Notes: generated from the sequence alone by a model not told the origin. A stretch of DNA of 43,373 nucleotides from Lactiplantibacillus songbeiensis (GCF_005405125.1 NZ_BJDL01000033.1:1-43373), one strand, 5' to 3'. Positions 1 to 8,363 are shown, counted from the first letter of the stretch. Numbers and translations: made by a program.

Positions 1-77
1 GAGGATGTGTCCTTTTAGTTTACACAAAAATTGGTGTTGATGGGAAATCCATCAACACCAAATATTGTAGAACCCTA

Positions 78-126
78 AAATAGCGCCTTAGTCCCAACCA
101 TTGCGGTTCGGGCTAAGGCGCTATTT
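78..126 (-). terminator. hairpin terminator after the YslB-like gene
   Basis: A perfect 14-bp inverted repeat (AAATAGCGCCTTAG and its complement, 78-91 and 113-126) lies directly downstream of the minus-strand gene ending at 131. The 21-nt loop can pair internally (CCCAACC with GGTTCGGG, one bulge). The U tract on the minus strand is short (TTTT), so strength is uncertain. Confidence 0.6.
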
Positions 127-130
127 GGCG

Positions 131-640
131 TTAATTTTCAGAAGCATCAGGGTCGACATCCGAGCGCACGATATCGATCGGGGTGGCTGGGTCGTGATTA
201 GTTAGCGGCTGCTTGTGGTCAACCGTTACGGCCATTTCAATCTTCAAACGTTTAGTGGCCGTGAGCTTCGCTTCACTGACACAGTTAAACCGTTGGGCGG
301 CTTGTTCAGCGAGAAAGCCAGTTTCTAACATATAATCGGGATTTTTAATGGCGGCGTTGCGGCGGGCAACGGGTTCGCCATTCAGTTCGTAAGTTAAGAG
401 GTCATTACTGGTACTCGTGACGACCAAGTGGCCCCAACCAGCTTGATCGAAAAAGGTAACCAAATCGGCATCACTATCCACGGGAAACTTGCGGGCCAAG
501 TCTTTACCGGCCCAATAGAGAATACCGCTGCTATCGTCACCTAATAGGTTCGGTAGGAGGGCATCGCGTAAAATTTCCACGCTTAAAACGGAGGATTTGG
601 CGGCATTACCGGCAAATTGAGAATAAAAGGCGTTCGTCAT
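131..640 (-). CDS. DUF2507 / YslB-family protein
   Basis: A predicted cytosolic protein of 169 residues of the DUF2507 (B. subtilis YslB) type; no biochemical role is established that I can name. The frame is open to 745, but I choose the ATG at 640 because AAGGATC sits just upstream (about 6-12 nt) and the first 35 codons of the longer frame overlap the likely promoter. The protein begins MTNAFYSQFAGN and has the family-like stretch GILYWAGKDLARKFP near residues 40-54, followed by an F-x-x-x-GWG segment. In Firmicutes this family often lies beside the glutamate racemase gene, as here, where the two are divergent. The fold resembles small V4R-like ligand-binding domains, but that is inference. 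Confidence 0.75.
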   Translation of the reverse strand: MTNAFYSQFAGNAAKSSVLSVEILRDALLPNLLGDDSSGILYWAGKDLARKFPVDSDADLVTFFDQAGWGHLVVTSTSNDLLTYELNGEPVARRNAAIKNPDYMLETGFLAEQAAQRFNCVSEAKLTATKRLKIEMAVTVDHKQPLTNHDPATPIDIVRSDVDPDASEN

Positions 641-694
641 GATAGATCCTTTCCATGTGTGTAATCGCAGCATTACGGCCGCTTTATAAATGTT

Positions 695-725
695 ATTATA
701 CCTTGTTTCAGCGTCCTTGCGGCAA
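695..725 (-). promoter_or_regulatory. putative promoter for the YslB-like gene
   Basis: On the minus strand a perfect -10 TATAAT (complement of 695-700) is preceded by TTGCCG (720-725) with a 19-bp spacer. The spacer is longer than ideal, so only the -10 is convincing. Confidence 0.45.
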
Positions 726-833
726 TTTTCCGTGAATTTTACCAAATTGTCAGCTTTGTTGGTTCCGGGTTTGACCAGGGACTGGAACCATTGTTACCAC
801 CGTTTGAACTGGTTAATGCACCAGGTGACTAGC

Positions 834-862
834 TTGAAATCACTTCAAAAAAAGGCCATAAT
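834..862 (+). promoter_or_regulatory. promoter for the murI operon
   Basis: TTGAAA (834-839), a 17-bp spacer and CATAAT (857-862) match the sigma-A consensus. Transcription would start near 869, about 30 nt before the murI ATG. Further upstream a 7-bp inverted repeat (TGGTTCC/GGAACCA, 760-766 and 784-790) of unknown meaning lies in the divergent intergenic region. Confidence 0.6.
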
Positions 863-898
863 GAAGATTCAGAATTAAGCGAACGGAGCGTTTTAATT

Positions 899-1714
899 AT
901 GGCAGATGAACATGCAATTGGTTTCATGGATTCTGGCGTGGGGGGCTTAACGGTTGTGAAACAAGCGTTAAAGCAACTGCCACGCGAAACAGTGACTTTT
1001 ATTGGCGATCAGGCGCGCTTACCATATGGGCCGCGCCCGAGCGCCCAAGTGCGGGAGTTTAGTTGGCAGATGGCGACGTTTTTATTGAAGCAAGACATTA
1101 AAATGTTAGTGATTGCTTGCAATACGGCGACTGCAGCGGCGTTACCTGATTTGCGGGCGAAGCTTAAGATCCCGGTGATTGGTGTGATTTCACCGGGTTC
1201 GCGGGCAGCTTTAAAAGCCTCACATTCTAAGAAAATTGGTGTTTTAGGGACGGAAGGGACGATCAAGAGTCATGCGTATCGTGACGCCATCTTGACCAAA
1301 GATCCCGATGCCCAAGTGACTGAACTGGCGTGTCCGAAGTTTGTGCCCTTAGTGGAGTCTAATGAGTATCGGTCGACCGTGGCTAAACGGGTCGTGGCTG
1401 AAACCCTACGTCCGCTACAGACGAGTGGCATTGATACGTTAGTCTTAGGTTGCACGCATTATCCGTTGTTACGGCCATTGATTCAAAATGTGATGGGACC
1501 GGATGTCACGTTGATTGATTCCGGCGCCGAGACGGTTAACGGCGTCTCATTTATGCTGGATTATATGGATATTGCCAATACGCAAGCGACTAAGACTTAT
1601 CCCGATAAATTTTATACGACTGGTTCAGCAGATCAGTTTGCAGCGATTGCGCGCGACTGGCTGGACCAACCGAACTTTCATGTTAGTCAAACTACTTTAG
1701 GCGGTGATCGGTAA
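899..1714 (+). CDS. murI: glutamate racemase
   Basis: Converts L-glutamate to D-glutamate for peptidoglycan precursors in the cytosol. Family hallmarks are visible: the N-terminal FMDSGVGGLTV (residues 9-19), the first catalytic cysteine in IACNTATAA (Cys74) and the second in LGCTHYPL (Cys185). The length of 271 residues is normal for the family. The ATG at 899 is preceded by GGAG at about 10 nt. It is the first gene of a tight operon: its stop codon overlaps the ATG of the NTP pyrophosphatase gene (TAATG). The racemase plus RdgB-type pyrophosphatase plus YfcE-type phosphoesterase order is common in lactobacilli. Confidence 0.97.
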   Translation: MADEHAIGFMDSGVGGLTVVKQALKQLPRETVTFIGDQARLPYGPRPSAQVREFSWQMATFLLKQDIKMLVIACNTATAAALPDLRAKLKIPVIGVISPGSRAALKASHSKKIGVLGTEGTIKSHAYRDAILTKDPDAQVTELACPKFVPLVESNEYRSTVAKRVVAETLRPLQTSGIDTLVLGCTHYPLLRPLIQNVMGPDVTLIDSGAETVNGVSFMLDYMDIANTQATKTYPDKFYTTGSADQFAAIARDWLDQPNFHVSQTTLGGDR

Positions 1715-2322
1715 TGAGTAAACCACAGACATTAATTATTGCAACGAATAATCCCGGCAAGGCCCGCGAATTTGCGGAAATGTTCCACGATTATGCGATT
1801 GAGATCAAGACGTTGGCTGATTTTCCCGATATTCCCGAAATTACGGAAAATGGTATTACGTTTGAAGAGAATGCCACGACCAAAGCGACTGCAGTGGTCA
1901 ATGCCACGGGCTTACCCGCGATTGCGGATGATTCGGGCTTAATGGTCGATGCGTTACATGGCGATCCTGGTGTGTTGTCAGCGCGATATGCCGGTGATCA
2001 TAATGATGCGGCCAATAATGCCAAGTTGTTGGCGAACCTCGGTGGGGTTCCCGAAGCTAAACGGACGGCAACGTTCCATACGACGCTAGTCGCATTAAAG
2101 CCCAATGGTCAAAAGCTCGTCGTTGATGGCGAATTGCGCGGCCGTATCTTGATTGCGCCACGCGGTGACAATGGGTTTGGTTACGATCCGTTATTTTGGT
2201 CAGATCAGTTTCAAAAGTCATTGGCCCAATTGACGGATGCCCAGAAGAATTCGATCAGTCATCGGGGTGCGGCGTTACGGCAATTAATGCCAAAATTTGA
2301 TGAATGGTGGGATGCCCAATGA
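1714..2322 (+). CDS. XTP/dITP diphosphatase (HAM1/RdgB family)
   Basis: House-cleaning enzyme that hydrolyses non-canonical purine triphosphates (dITP, XTP) to monophosphates, keeping them out of DNA and RNA. The N-terminal signature ATNNPGKAREF (residues 10-20), the LPAIADDSGLMVDAL block (around residues 67-81), DNGFGYDPLF and the C-terminal SHRGAAL are all present. At 202 residues it is full length. Its ATG shares a base with the murI stop codon, and its own TGA overlaps the ATG of the next gene (ATGA), so the three genes are probably translationally coupled. Confidence 0.95.
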   Translation: MSKPQTLIIATNNPGKAREFAEMFHDYAIEIKTLADFPDIPEITENGITFEENATTKATAVVNATGLPAIADDSGLMVDALHGDPGVLSARYAGDHNDAANNAKLLANLGGVPEAKRTATFHTTLVALKPNGQKLVVDGELRGRILIAPRGDNGFGYDPLFWSDQFQKSLAQLTDAQKNSISHRGAALRQLMPKFDEWWDAQ

Positions 2323-2837
2323 AGTGTTTAGTGGTGAGTGACAGTCATGGTGATCGCGATATTTTAGTGCGACTCTTAAAAGCCTATCAAGGCAAAGTTG
2401 ATGCCTTTTTCCACTGTGGCGATTCAGAGTTGCAACATGACGATCCTGTTTTTAACGAGATGGCGGTCGTGCAAGGCAATATGGACTTTGATGATCAGTT
2501 ACCCGATGCCGTGACTAAAACGGTGGCGGGTGTGACCGTCTATATGACCCATGGCCACTTGGTCGGCGTTAATCTATCGTTGGACCATTTATTGGCGAAT
2601 GCCCAACAGCAACACGCCCAATTAGCCTTTTTCGGTCACACCCATCAGTTAGGTGTGGAACGACATGCTGGTACGTTATTATTGAACCCCGGCAGTATCA
2701 GCTATCCCCGCGGTGAGTTTACTCGGATCGGTGGCACGTATGCCATTGTGGACACCGATGGGCAAACATTTGACGTGCAATACTATGATCGCTCGATGGC
2801 GCCGGTACCAGAATTAAGCTTTCATTTCGACCACTAA
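2319..2837 (+). CDS. YfcE/MJ0936-family metallophosphoesterase
   Basis: Small calcineurin-like phosphoesterase of 172 residues. The metal-binding motifs run in order: SDSHGD (D-x-H), CGDSE, GNMD, THGH and GHTH. The frame is open from 2304, but the ATG at 2319 is chosen because it starts MKCLVVSDSHGD, the usual family N-terminus, and overlaps the upstream stop as ATGA. The substrate is not evident from sequence; relatives hydrolyse phosphodiesters or nucleotides in vitro. It closes the murI operon. Confidence 0.9.
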   Translation: MKCLVVSDSHGDRDILVRLLKAYQGKVDAFFHCGDSELQHDDPVFNEMAVVQGNMDFDDQLPDAVTKTVAGVTVYMTHGHLVGVNLSLDHLLANAQQQHAQLAFFGHTHQLGVERHAGTLLLNPGSISYPRGEFTRIGGTYAIVDTDGQTFDVQYYDRSMAPVPELSFHFDH

Positions 2838-2925
2838 AGAAAGTTAAAATCTTGAGCAAAACGCCGTCATTATTTTTGCGTTTCAGGTAAAATAGTGAGT
2901 AGAGGTTTTGAGGAGGTTTTGGCTG

Positions 2926-3420
2926 ATGTTGATTAAACCAGTTGAGGATATGCTCTTGCGCAATGCCGACCATTATTTGATCCCGGCTGACATTGTCGCT
3001 AACGTCCAAACTGATAATAACTTGTACCACGCCTTTTTAGTGTTGACGAAGATCAAGTATTCAAAGATTCCGGTCCTCGATAATGCCGGTCACTTTGAAG
3101 GCTTGATCTCGTTGCCGATGATTACGGAAAAAATGCTGGGCTTTGACCAGTTAAACACGGATGTCTTGATGGATTGTCGCGTGAGTGAAGTCATGGAACG
3201 TGACGTGAAGACGGTTGAACGCGTTGAAGACGTTGAGACTAGCTTACACTTGATGATTGACAATCCGTTTGTGCCGGTCGTGGATGCGACCGGCATCTTT
3301 AAGGGAATTGTCACGCGGCGTGAATTTATGAAGAGTTTTAACTTCCTGACGCATGAAATTGGGAAGCAATATGATATGATTGAGAAGGATTTTTCGACGA
3401 GCGAAAAAGCTAAATCGTAA
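2926..3420 (+). CDS. CBS-pair protein, DarB/CbpB-like (c-di-AMP-binding type)
   Basis: A 164-residue protein made of two CBS motifs (about residues 20-75 and 85-145) with no enzymatic domain. In B. subtilis (DarB, formerly YkuL) and Listeria (CbpB), stand-alone CBS pairs of this type bind cyclic di-AMP and control other proteins such as the (p)ppGpp synthetase Rel; that activity is inferred here. The ATG at 2926 is chosen because a strong GAGGAGG lies about 10 nt upstream, whereas the longer frame would start before this site. It directly precedes dapD and the DAP deacetylase gene, a neighbourhood also seen in Bacillus (ykuL near ykuQ-ykuR). Confidence 0.85.
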   Translation: MLIKPVEDMLLRNADHYLIPADIVANVQTDNNLYHAFLVLTKIKYSKIPVLDNAGHFEGLISLPMITEKMLGFDQLNTDVLMDCRVSEVMERDVKTVERVEDVETSLHLMIDNPFVPVVDATGIFKGIVTRREFMKSFNFLTHEIGKQYDMIEKDFSTSEKAKS

Positions 3421-3437
3421 TTTATGGAGGGTGTCAA

Positions 3438-4148
3438 ATGGCAAAATTAGATGCACAATCAATTATTAACTATATTGGCAATGCAAAAAAGCAAACGCCA
3501 GTTAAGGTTTACGTTAAAGGTCAACTTGACCAACTCGATGTTCCTGCTGGGATTAAGACGTTCTTTAGCGGTAACGCTGGTGTTTTATTCGGCGACTGGG
3601 CCGTTGTTGAACCTTTCTTGAAGGCTAATGCGGCTAAGATTGAAGATTCACAATTAGAAAATGGTGCCCGCAATTCTGCCGTCCCAATGACAGACTTAAA
3701 GCAATATAACGCGCGGATCGAACCCGGGGCCTTTATTCGGGATCAAGTCTTAATTGGCGACAATGCCGTTATTATGATGGGTGCTGTCATTAATATTGGG
3801 GCTGAAATTGGTGCTGGCTCAATGATCGATATGGGGGCCGTTTTAGGTGGCCGCGCATTGGTCGGCAAAAACTGTCATATTGGTGCCGGTGCTGTGTTAG
3901 CTGGCGTGGTAGAACCACCTTCGGCTGACCCAGTTCGGATCGACGATGATGTCTTAGTCGGCGCTAACGCGGTGATTGTTGAAGGCGTCCACGTCGGTAA
4001 AGGGGCCGTCGTTGGTGCTGGTGCGGTTGTCTTAGATGACGTTGCACCTTACACTGTCGTTGGGGGAACCCCAGCCCGGAAGCTCAAGGATATCGATGCT
4101 AAGACTAAGAACAAGACTGAATTAATGTCGGCCTTGCGTCAGCTTTAA
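3438..4148 (+). CDS. dapH: tetrahydrodipicolinate N-acetyltransferase
   Basis: Acetylates 2,3,4,5-tetrahydrodipicolinate in the acetyl branch of the meso-DAP/lysine pathway. DAP is also the third stem residue of plantarum-type peptidoglycan. A small N-terminal domain (about residues 1-85) is followed by a left-handed beta-helix built of hexapeptide repeats (about 90-210), with [14 protein letters not shown] and [14 protein letters not shown] visible. The length of 236 residues matches the family. The ATG follows GGAGGG at a good distance, and the next gene for the pathway starts 18 nt after the stop. The same gene is often called dapD in lactobacilli. Confidence 0.95.
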   Translation: MAKLDAQSIINYIGNAKKQTPVKVYVKGQLDQLDVPAGIKTFFSGNAGVLFGDWAVVEPFLKANAAKIEDSQLENGARNSAVPMTDLKQYNARIEPGAFIRDQVLIGDNAVIMMGAVINIGAEIGAGSMIDMGAVLGGRALVGKNCHIGAGAVLAGVVEPPSADPVRIDDDVLVGANAVIVEGVHVGKGAVVGAGAVVLDDVAPYTVVGGTPARKLKDIDAKTKNKTELMSALRQL

Positions 4149-4165
4149 TTCGGGAGGGATCGTTG

Positions 4166-5320
4166 ATGGCATTACAAGAAGCCGATTTATTGCCAATTTA
4201 TCAACATTTACATCAGATTCCTGAACTAGGTTTGGAAGAACATGAAACCCAAGCCTACTTGTTGTCGATTATCGCGAAAATGCCCCAGACGTATTTGACG
4301 ATTAAGCAGATTCCAAGTCTGGATACGGCAATTTTGGTCAAGGTTAGTGGGCAGTCACATGATTATCGGATCGGTTATCGGACCGATATTGATGGCTTGC
4401 CGGTGACCGAAGCCACGGACTTACCATTCAAGTCCCAACATCCAGGGAAGATGCACGCTTGTGGTCATGATATTCATATGTCAGTGGCATTGGGGATTTT
4501 GAGCTATTTTGCTGAAAATCAACCGACGACTGATATGATTTTCATGTTCCAACCAGCTGAAGAAAATGCTTCCGGTGGGATGCGGTTGTATCAAAGCGGG
4601 GCTTTAGATCAAGACTGGATGCCTGACGAAATCTTCGCCTTCCATGACAATCCTGATCTACCGGCCGGCGCAATTGGCTGTCGGATGGGCACGTTATTTG
4701 CTGGAACCTGCGAGATTCATGCGCATTTGACTGGGAAGAGTGGTCATGCTGCTTTTCCACACAATGCTAATGATATGGTCGTGGCTGGGTCCGCGTTAGT
4801 CCAACAGTTACAAACGATTGTGTCACGTAATGTTGATCCGATTCAAAGTGGGGTCGTGACATTAGGGCACTTCACTGCCGGAACAATCGGCAACGTTATT
4901 GCGGGCGAAGCTCAGATTGATGGGACGATTCGCGCTTTGACCCAAGAGATGAACTTGCATATTCAACGACGGGTACGGACAATCGTTGAAGGGATTGCGT
5001 TGGCTTATGATTGCCAGATTGACCTCGACTTGCATCAAGGCGGGTACTATCCGGTTGAAAATAACGATGCGATTACCGCTGACTTTATGCAGTATATGCA
5101 AAAGGATGCGGACGTCAACTTTATCGAAACCCGGCCAGCAATGACCGGTGAAGACTTTGGTTATCTGATTCATCAGATTCCGGGGACGATGTTTTGGTTA
5201 GGGGTCGATAGTCCTTATTCGCTACATTCTGAACATATGGTGCCACATACGAGTGCCATTATGGCTGGGGTGAATGCGATGACGGGGTATTTGACCCATC
5301 GTAACGCCTTACAAAAATAA
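4166..5320 (+). CDS. dapL: N-acetyldiaminopimelate deacetylase (M20 peptidase family)
   Basis: Removes the acetyl group from N-acetyl-LL-DAP, a later step of the pathway fed by the upstream acetyltransferase. It is a 384-residue amidohydrolase of the M20D type. The metal-site motifs MHACGHDIHMS (Cys99, His101), QPAEENASGG and HSEHM near the C-terminus, together with TDIDGLP (around 73-79), are visible. A TTG at 4163 lies immediately in front, but the ATG at 4166 is better spaced (7 nt) from GGGAGGG. Co-location with dapH favours DAP deacetylase over generic aminoacylase or hippurate hydrolase assignments. The symbol follows Bacillus usage, since dapL also names an unrelated aminotransferase elsewhere. 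Confidence 0.88.
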   Translation: MALQEADLLPIYQHLHQIPELGLEEHETQAYLLSIIAKMPQTYLTIKQIPSLDTAILVKVSGQSHDYRIGYRTDIDGLPVTEATDLPFKSQHPGKMHACGHDIHMSVALGILSYFAENQPTTDMIFMFQPAEENASGGMRLYQSGALDQDWMPDEIFAFHDNPDLPAGAIGCRMGTLFAGTCEIHAHLTGKSGHAAFPHNANDMVVAGSALVQQLQTIVSRNVDPIQSGVVTLGHFTAGTIGNVIAGEAQIDGTIRALTQEMNLHIQRRVRTIVEGIALAYDCQIDLDLHQGGYYPVENNDAITADFMQYMQKDADVNFIETRPAMTGEDFGYLIHQIPGTMFWLGVDSPYSLHSEHMVPHTSAIMAGVNAMTGYLTHRNALQK

Positions 5321-5326
5321 GTGATT

Positions 5327-5374
5327 AAAAAAGGTTCTCACAACCGAGCTTGTTACTCGGGGTGAGAACCTTTT
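5327..5374. terminator. bidirectional terminator between convergent dapL and mscS
   Basis: AAAAAAGGTTCTCAC pairs with GTGAGAACCTTTT, with an inner CGAG/CTCG stem. A-rich and T-rich flanks on both sides allow use from either strand. Confidence 0.85.
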
Positions 5375-5377
5375 GCA

Positions 5378-6265
5378 TTATTTCGGATGCGTTAGGTTTA
5401 GAGTTGGTGACGGTAGCTGGATACCAGCGGCCTTAGCAGCGGCTAGGTAAGCGGCTAAAAAGTCACGTTGAATGGCGAATTGCATCCCGTTTTTAACATA
5501 GAATTGTACGCGGAAGACCAATGTGCCATCAGCTTGCGTGGCAACCCCTTGAATATCAGGTTCACCGATAATGTCTGGATAGTTAGGCATCAGGCTTTGA
5601 TTAGTCTCCTTAACAGCTTGCGTCAAGTCCTTGATGGGTGTATTGGTTAAGATATGCAAGTCAATTAAGACCCGCATATCATTTCGAGATTGGTTACTAA
5701 TGATCAAAATTTTGCGATTGGGCACAAAGTTGAGCGTGCCATCGGGACTGGTAATCTGAGTGGTCCGTAAGCCCATCGCCGAAACCGTGCCTTCAATGGT
5801 CTCAATCTTAACGTAGTCGCCCACGTCGAATTGGTCTTCTAACAAGATGAAGAAACCAGTGACGATATCGCTGACAAAGCCTTGCGCGCCTAAGCCTAAT
5901 GCCACACTGAAGATCCCGGCACTGGCAATTAAGGTGCCCACCGGTACCCCTAGTACGGACAAGACGGCGTAGATGCCAAAGAACATGATAATATAGTGGA
6001 AAATGTTGAGTAATAAGGTAAAGATCGTCGAAATTCGATTCGACGCGGTATCACTCGTATTGGCATTGGTAATAAAGATATGATGAATTAAATGCTTGCC
6101 TAAGCGATCAATAATCCAAAATAAGGCGACGAATAGAATAATTTCAATAATCTTACCGCCAATGTTAATAATAATCTGTTGCCAATCGATCTTCGCTGCT
6201 AATTTCATCCAAACGGAGACTTGTTTGGTGGGCGCATCGACGGCTAACGTTAATGGAAAAAACAT
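5378..6265 (-). CDS. small-conductance mechanosensitive channel, MscS family
   Basis: A membrane channel that opens under tension to release solutes during hypo-osmotic shock. The 295-residue protein has an N-terminal hydrophobic segment, a helix around residues 36-55, another around 82-110, and the pore-lining TM3 with the typical small-residue pattern (GTLIASAGIFSVALGLGAQ, about 112-130). This is followed by the beta domain signature QFDVGDYVKIETIEGTV and a C-terminal alpha/beta domain. The start is supported by GAGGGTG upstream on the minus strand. It is monocistronic and convergent with the dap genes. Confidence 0.9.
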   Translation of the reverse strand: MFFPLTLAVDAPTKQVSVWMKLAAKIDWQQIIINIGGKIIEIILFVALFWIIDRLGKHLIHHIFITNANTSDTASNRISTIFTLLLNIFHYIIMFFGIYAVLSVLGVPVGTLIASAGIFSVALGLGAQGFVSDIVTGFFILLEDQFDVGDYVKIETIEGTVSAMGLRTTQITSPDGTLNFVPNRKILIISNQSRNDMRVLIDLHILTNTPIKDLTQAVKETNQSLMPNYPDIIGEPDIQGVATQADGTLVFRVQFYVKNGMQFAIQRDFLAAYLAAAKAAGIQLPSPTLNLTHPK

Positions 6266-6377
6266 GCTTTCACCCTCGTTAAAGTAATCTGTTAACTAGT
6301 GTAGCAGACTTTCTAGCACCTGACTATCCGTAACTCGTCTTAAGGCGGGATAATCGTGGATGTAAGCACTTTTTTGA

Positions 6378-6406
6378 TTGCAGTATTTTTATGACAATGC
6401 TATGCT
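6378..6406 (+). promoter_or_regulatory. putative promoter of the DUF948-ytxH pair
   Basis: TTGCAG (6378-6383), a 17-bp spacer and TATGCT (6401-6406) fit a weak sigma-A promoter. The 5' leader to the ATG at 6447 would be about 35 nt. Confidence 0.4.
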
Positions 6407-6446
6407 TGTTTTAATGTAAAAAGGTCGTTGAAGGAGGAATTTTAAG

Positions 6447-6863
6447 ATGATTGCACATATTGCGGGCATCATTGCCGCCGTCGCATTTTTAGTGCTAGTT
6501 TGTTTTATTGGCATTTTCTTAGTGCGCATGACTAAAACAATGGGTGAAATTAACCGGAGTTTGAACACGATTACGGACGATGTGGATGCCTTATCCCATC
6601 AGACAGAAAATATCATGTCAAATGCCAATGAGTTATTAAAAGATGTGAATGGCAAGGTCGCTTCAATCGACCCCGCTTTTCAAGCGATGGGGGACTTGGG
6701 TCAAAGCGTCTCAGATTTGAACGCGGCGACGCGTGAGTTAACCGCGAAAGTCGGTAAGAATAACGAAAAGAAGAATCGATTTGCGAGTGCCACTAAGGTT
6801 GGTAAAGCAGCGTTTGACGTTTACCGTGACCGGCGGAACAAGCATCACGATGAGGAGGAATAA
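6447..6863 (+). CDS. DUF948-containing membrane-anchored protein (YtxG-like)
   Basis: The 138-residue protein has one N-terminal transmembrane helix (about residues 7-28) followed by a long helical region with heptad character (about 30-105) and a basic tail (KHHDEEE at the end). DUF948/YtxG proteins accompany YtxH proteins in Firmicutes and are linked with general or envelope stress, without an assigned mechanism. AAGGAGGAA precedes the ATG. The next gene begins 2 nt after the stop and its ribosome binding site lies inside this gene. Confidence 0.85.
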   Translation: MIAHIAGIIAAVAFLVLVCFIGIFLVRMTKTMGEINRSLNTITDDVDALSHQTENIMSNANELLKDVNGKVASIDPAFQAMGDLGQSVSDLNAATRELTAKVGKNNEKKNRFASATKVGKAAFDVYRDRRNKHHDEEE

Positions 6864-6865
6864 GT

Positions 6866-7390
6866 ATGTCGAAAAAAGCATTCTTAGTTGGATTAGCATT
6901 GGGCGGTGCGGTAATTGCCCGCGCAGCCATGAAGATGGATGATGAGAAGAAAGCCGACTTAAAGCAACGGGCCCAACAAGGGTTAGCCGACTTTAAAGAT
7001 CGCGCGATTGATTACGCCTTTTACGCCAACGATGCCGCCGAAGACTTTAAAGAAGAAGCTGGCAAACAATTTGCAGCGGCTAAAGATAAAGTCGTGGACA
7101 TCGCTGATCAATATCAAGCCGCTAAAGACGAAGGTGGCGACAGCTTTGGCAGTAACTTAGATGAAGCGACCGACAGCTTACGTTCTGAATTAGCCAAGGT
7201 TGAAGCCGACGATGATGATAACGCGAATGACGATATCGTGATTGATAGTGCCGCCGCATTTGGTGCGGATGATAGTGCTGATAGTGAAGCACCAACTGAG
7301 GATTCCACTGCTGATGAAGCCGAAGAGTCAGCTGCGAGTGACGCGAATGATGCCGCAACTTCCGCTGACGATGATCAGCCAGAAGCTTAA
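6866..7390 (+). CDS. YtxH-domain protein with acidic tail
   Basis: The 174-residue protein starts with the short glycine-rich hydrophobic segment typical of YtxH (FLVGLALGGAVIARAA, about residues 6-21). An amphipathic, alanine- and charge-rich helical region follows to about 115, then a low-complexity acidic tail rich in Asp, Ala, Glu and Ser (about 117-174). GAGGAGG inside the preceding gene supports the ATG at 6866. It likely works with the DUF948 protein at the membrane; no specific function can be read from the sequence. Confidence 0.8.
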   Translation: MSKKAFLVGLALGGAVIARAAMKMDDEKKADLKQRAQQGLADFKDRAIDYAFYANDAAEDFKEEAGKQFAAAKDKVVDIADQYQAAKDEGGDSFGSNLDEATDSLRSELAKVEADDDDNANDDIVIDSAAAFGADDSADSEAPTEDSTADEAEESAASDANDAATSADDDQPEA

Positions 7391-7404
7391 ATGATGATTT
7401 TTGG

Positions 7405-7436
7405 AAAACGACCTGACATTGTGTGGGTCGTTTTTT
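7405..7436 (+). terminator. terminator after the ytxH gene
   Basis: AAAACGACC (7405-7413) pairs with GGGTCGTTTT, followed by a run of T to 7436. Confidence 0.85.
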
Positions 7437-7460
7437 AGGCCAATTAATGAGGGTTATTTG

Positions 7461-7758
7461 ATGCGTAAATTAGTGACTTATCCGGCCGTATTTATCTCAG
7501 ATCAGACAACGAACACGCTAACGATTATTTTTCCCGATGTTCCTAGGGCATTAGTCAGGCTGATACGATTGAGATCGCTAAAATGCAGCCGCAACGGTTT
7601 TGGGATTGATGTTATATGATGCTAAAAGATTACCAACAATGACGCCGTTAGCGAAGATTCAGGCTAGATATCCGCATGACACGGTTCAACTTATCACGAT
7701 TGATTTGAAACAAGCGGGTTTAGACGTCATTGAGCAGACGGCACCGTACCATTTTTAA
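7461..7758 (+). pseudogene. frameshifted HicB-like (UPF0150) antitoxin-fold gene
   Basis: Three reading frames join into one coherent HicB-fold protein: MRKLVTYPAVFISDQTTN.. to FPDVP (frame from 7461), then GISQADTIEIAK (from 7547), then AATVLGLMLYDAKRLP.. through LAKIQARYPHDTVQLITIDL to the stop at 7756-7758. The F-P-D-x-P-G-x-x-[ST]-Q-[GA]-D-T pattern followed by A-x-x-x-L-x-L-x-L is the hallmark of this family. Each junction needs a -1 (or +2) shift, near 7545 and near 7583. No partner HicA toxin gene is visible next to it. Two independent shifts argue for decay rather than a single sequencing error. Confidence 0.8.
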
Positions 7759-7818
7759 ATTATCGATTGGGCTTAGCAATTAGCTGGGTCTATTTTTATC
7801 TTTATAGGAGTTGAAAAC

Positions 7819-8284
7819 AGGCTATATTCCATTGGGACGGTTGCCAAAAAGACCGGCCTTTCAAGTTATACCTTACGTTATTACGAAAAGGCGGGTCTGA
7901 CTCCATTTGTGAAACGGGATGATCATGGCCGGCGGATCTTTAATGATGATTTAGATTTATTAGCGCTGATTCGCTGCATGAAGCAAACAGGGATGCCGTT
8001 AGAAGACATTCGGCAGTTTGTCAGTTGGTGTCAGTTGGTGTCAGGCCGGCGATGGCACGTTGGCCGAACGCTTAGCGATGTTCCAGCAACAAAAATTGGC
8101 GGTTGAACAACAGATTCATGACTCGTTATTGAACTTACGAAAGGTCAATCATAAAATCGACGTCTATCAGCGCGCGGTTGCTGCTGGGAGCGAGGGCTTG
8201 GTGGACTGTGATGCTCTGCCACAGTTGTCGGCTGATGAGTTGTTGGCGCAAGTCAAAGCGTATGAAGTCGCGCAAAAGTTGTAA
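7819..8284 (+). pseudogene. MerR-family regulator disrupted by a 10-bp tandem duplication
   Basis: The N-terminal half reads YSIGTVAKKTGLSSYTLRYY and continues with EKAGLTPF and RDDHGRRIFNDDD, a textbook MerR winged-helix domain. It is then thrown out of frame by two adjacent copies of TCAGTTGGTG (8021-8030 and 8031-8040). Removing one copy restores FVSWCQAGDGTLAERLAMF and the C-terminal coiled coil through to the stop at 8282-8284. The start also looks lost: AGG stands at 7819 exactly where an ATG would be expected, 8 nt after GGAG, and no start codon precedes the HTH in frame. The regulator adjoins, and probably once controlled, the aldo/keto reductase. Confidence 0.85.
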
Positions 8285-8291
8285 ACAATGA

Positions 8292-8322
8292 TTGACTTAG
8301 AGTCCCCTCTAAGGACTATCCT
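8292..8322 (+). promoter_or_regulatory. MerR-type promoter/operator with 19-bp spacer
   Basis: TTGACT (8292-8297) and TATCCT (8317-8322) are 19 bp apart, the over-long spacer typical of MerR-activated promoters. The spacer region carries the dyad CTTAGAG-TCCC-CTCTAAG (8296-8313). It lies between the broken MerR gene and the aldo/keto reductase gene. Confidence 0.85.
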
Positions 8323-8363
8323 GTAAGCGTGGTTTGAAATTCAACCAAAGGAGTGTTTACAGG

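Noticed and set aside
760-830. Alternating TGGT/ACCA blocks before murI considered as a T-box or riboswitch
   Set aside because: No T-box motif (AGGGTGGNACCGCG), no specifier-loop layout and no terminator; the block also lies upstream of the likely murI promoter.
690-878. 62-codon plus-strand frame in front of murI
   Set aside because: It lies over the divergent promoters, has no ribosome binding site and no protein-like composition.
7114-7358. Two minus-strand frames inside the ytxH gene
   Set aside because: They are mirror frames of the low-complexity acidic tail, with Ser/Ala- or His-rich translations and no start signals.
7401-7619. 72-codon frame starting inside the ytxH terminator
   Set aside because: Its first 20 codons overlap the terminator hairpin; only the part from 7461 is meaningful, as the first piece of the HicB-like pseudogene.
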